The notes under the pieces are model-generated. The model ran no database searches and was not told the origin of the DNA. It saw nothing but the letters and a program-made list of their open reading frames with translations. Made by a program: the position numbers and the translations under genes. Below are positions 5,266-5,359 of a DNA stretch of 5,359 bases, one piece after another (positions within the stretch are counted from its first letter, which is position 1; each line of letters starts with the position of its first letter). The stretch is from Deltaproteobacteria bacterium. Its GTDB lineage: Bacteria > Desulfobacterota > Desulfobacteria > Desulfobacterales > BuS5. The stretch spans positions 1 through 5,359 of the forward strand of contig JAGGWL010000228.1 in assembly GCA_021157555.1 (NCBI GenBank), written 5' to 3'.

Positions 5266-5359
5266 TATTTCAACAACTTATCATATCCAGCATGAGTCCC
5301 AATCCAGAACCATAACAACACATCATCCATTTCGATGGCAACTGCACGATGCTTCTTCC
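5265..5359 (-). CDS. C-terminal end of a RelE/ParE-family toxin (cut by window edge)
   Basis: On the minus strand an open frame enters from the right edge and ends in TAA at 5265-5267. The last 30 residues read KKHRAVAIEMDD followed by VLLWFWIGTHAGYDKLLK. This matches the usual end of RelE/ParE-superfamily toxins, where an R-A-(V/L) strand is followed by WFWIG.H..YDKLL. Only the C-terminus is visible, so integrity, exact subfamily (ParE, HigB or RelE) and the antitoxin cannot be determined. It is the third small paired-type module in the window, upstream in transcription order of the broken ispF copy. Confidence 0.7.
   Translation of the reverse strand, partial: KKHRAVAIEMDDVLLWFWIGTHAGYDKLLK

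Noticed and set aside
1..5359. CRISPR array, tRNA, rRNA or riboswitch
   Set aside because: No regularly spaced repeats, cloverleaf with CCA-type acceptor, or T-box or other riboswitch core was recognised by eye on either strand; notably no T-box is apparent before cysS.

Overview
The window looks like a chromosomal segment of a moderately AT-rich Gram-negative bacterium. The best guess is a member of the Desulfobacterota (former Deltaproteobacteria). That guess rests on the overall look of CysS and IspF and on the mix of accessory genes, not on any search, so treat the taxonomy as tentative.

Left part (1-1573): an AT-rich inverted-repeat region (1-123) precedes a small VOC/glyoxalase-fold protein (150-557, +). 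This converges on a DUF985-type cupin (565-1068, -). Divergent from the cupin is a small J-domain protein with a DUF1232-like N-terminus and a repetitive Gln-rich linker (1103-1573, +). The genes here are packed very tightly: 7 bp, 34 bp and 1 bp between neighbours.

Central and right part (1575-5106): all genes are on the minus strand and are read from right to left. In transcription order they are a broken 5' copy of ispF (about 4794-5098), a FitA-like ribbon-helix-helix antitoxin with a PIN-domain VapC-type toxin (4654 to 4008), complete ispF (isoprenoid MEP pathway, 3975-3508), complete cysS (cysteinyl-tRNA synthetase, 3495-2050), and an overlapping DUF4160/DUF2442 pair (2034-1575). The spacing suggests one long transcription unit starting at a clear sigma70-type promoter just upstream of the antitoxin (4690-4718). 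At the far right edge is the C-terminal end of a RelE/ParE-like toxin (5265-5359, -, cut by the window).

The most interesting feature is that the vapBC-like cassette lies between a full-length ispF and a second, roughly 95% identical copy of the first 101 codons of ispF. The repeats run about 3672-3984 and 4794-5106. The second copy is cut off and carries a one-base frameshift. This is the footprint expected if a small DNA segment carrying the toxin-antitoxin pair plus an ispF 5' end recombined into ispF, rebuilt an intact gene and left the displaced 5' end behind as a pseudogene. As a result, two housekeeping genes (ispF, cysS) now sit immediately downstream of a toxin gene. No wholly new system is proven here; the arrangement is the part worth following up.
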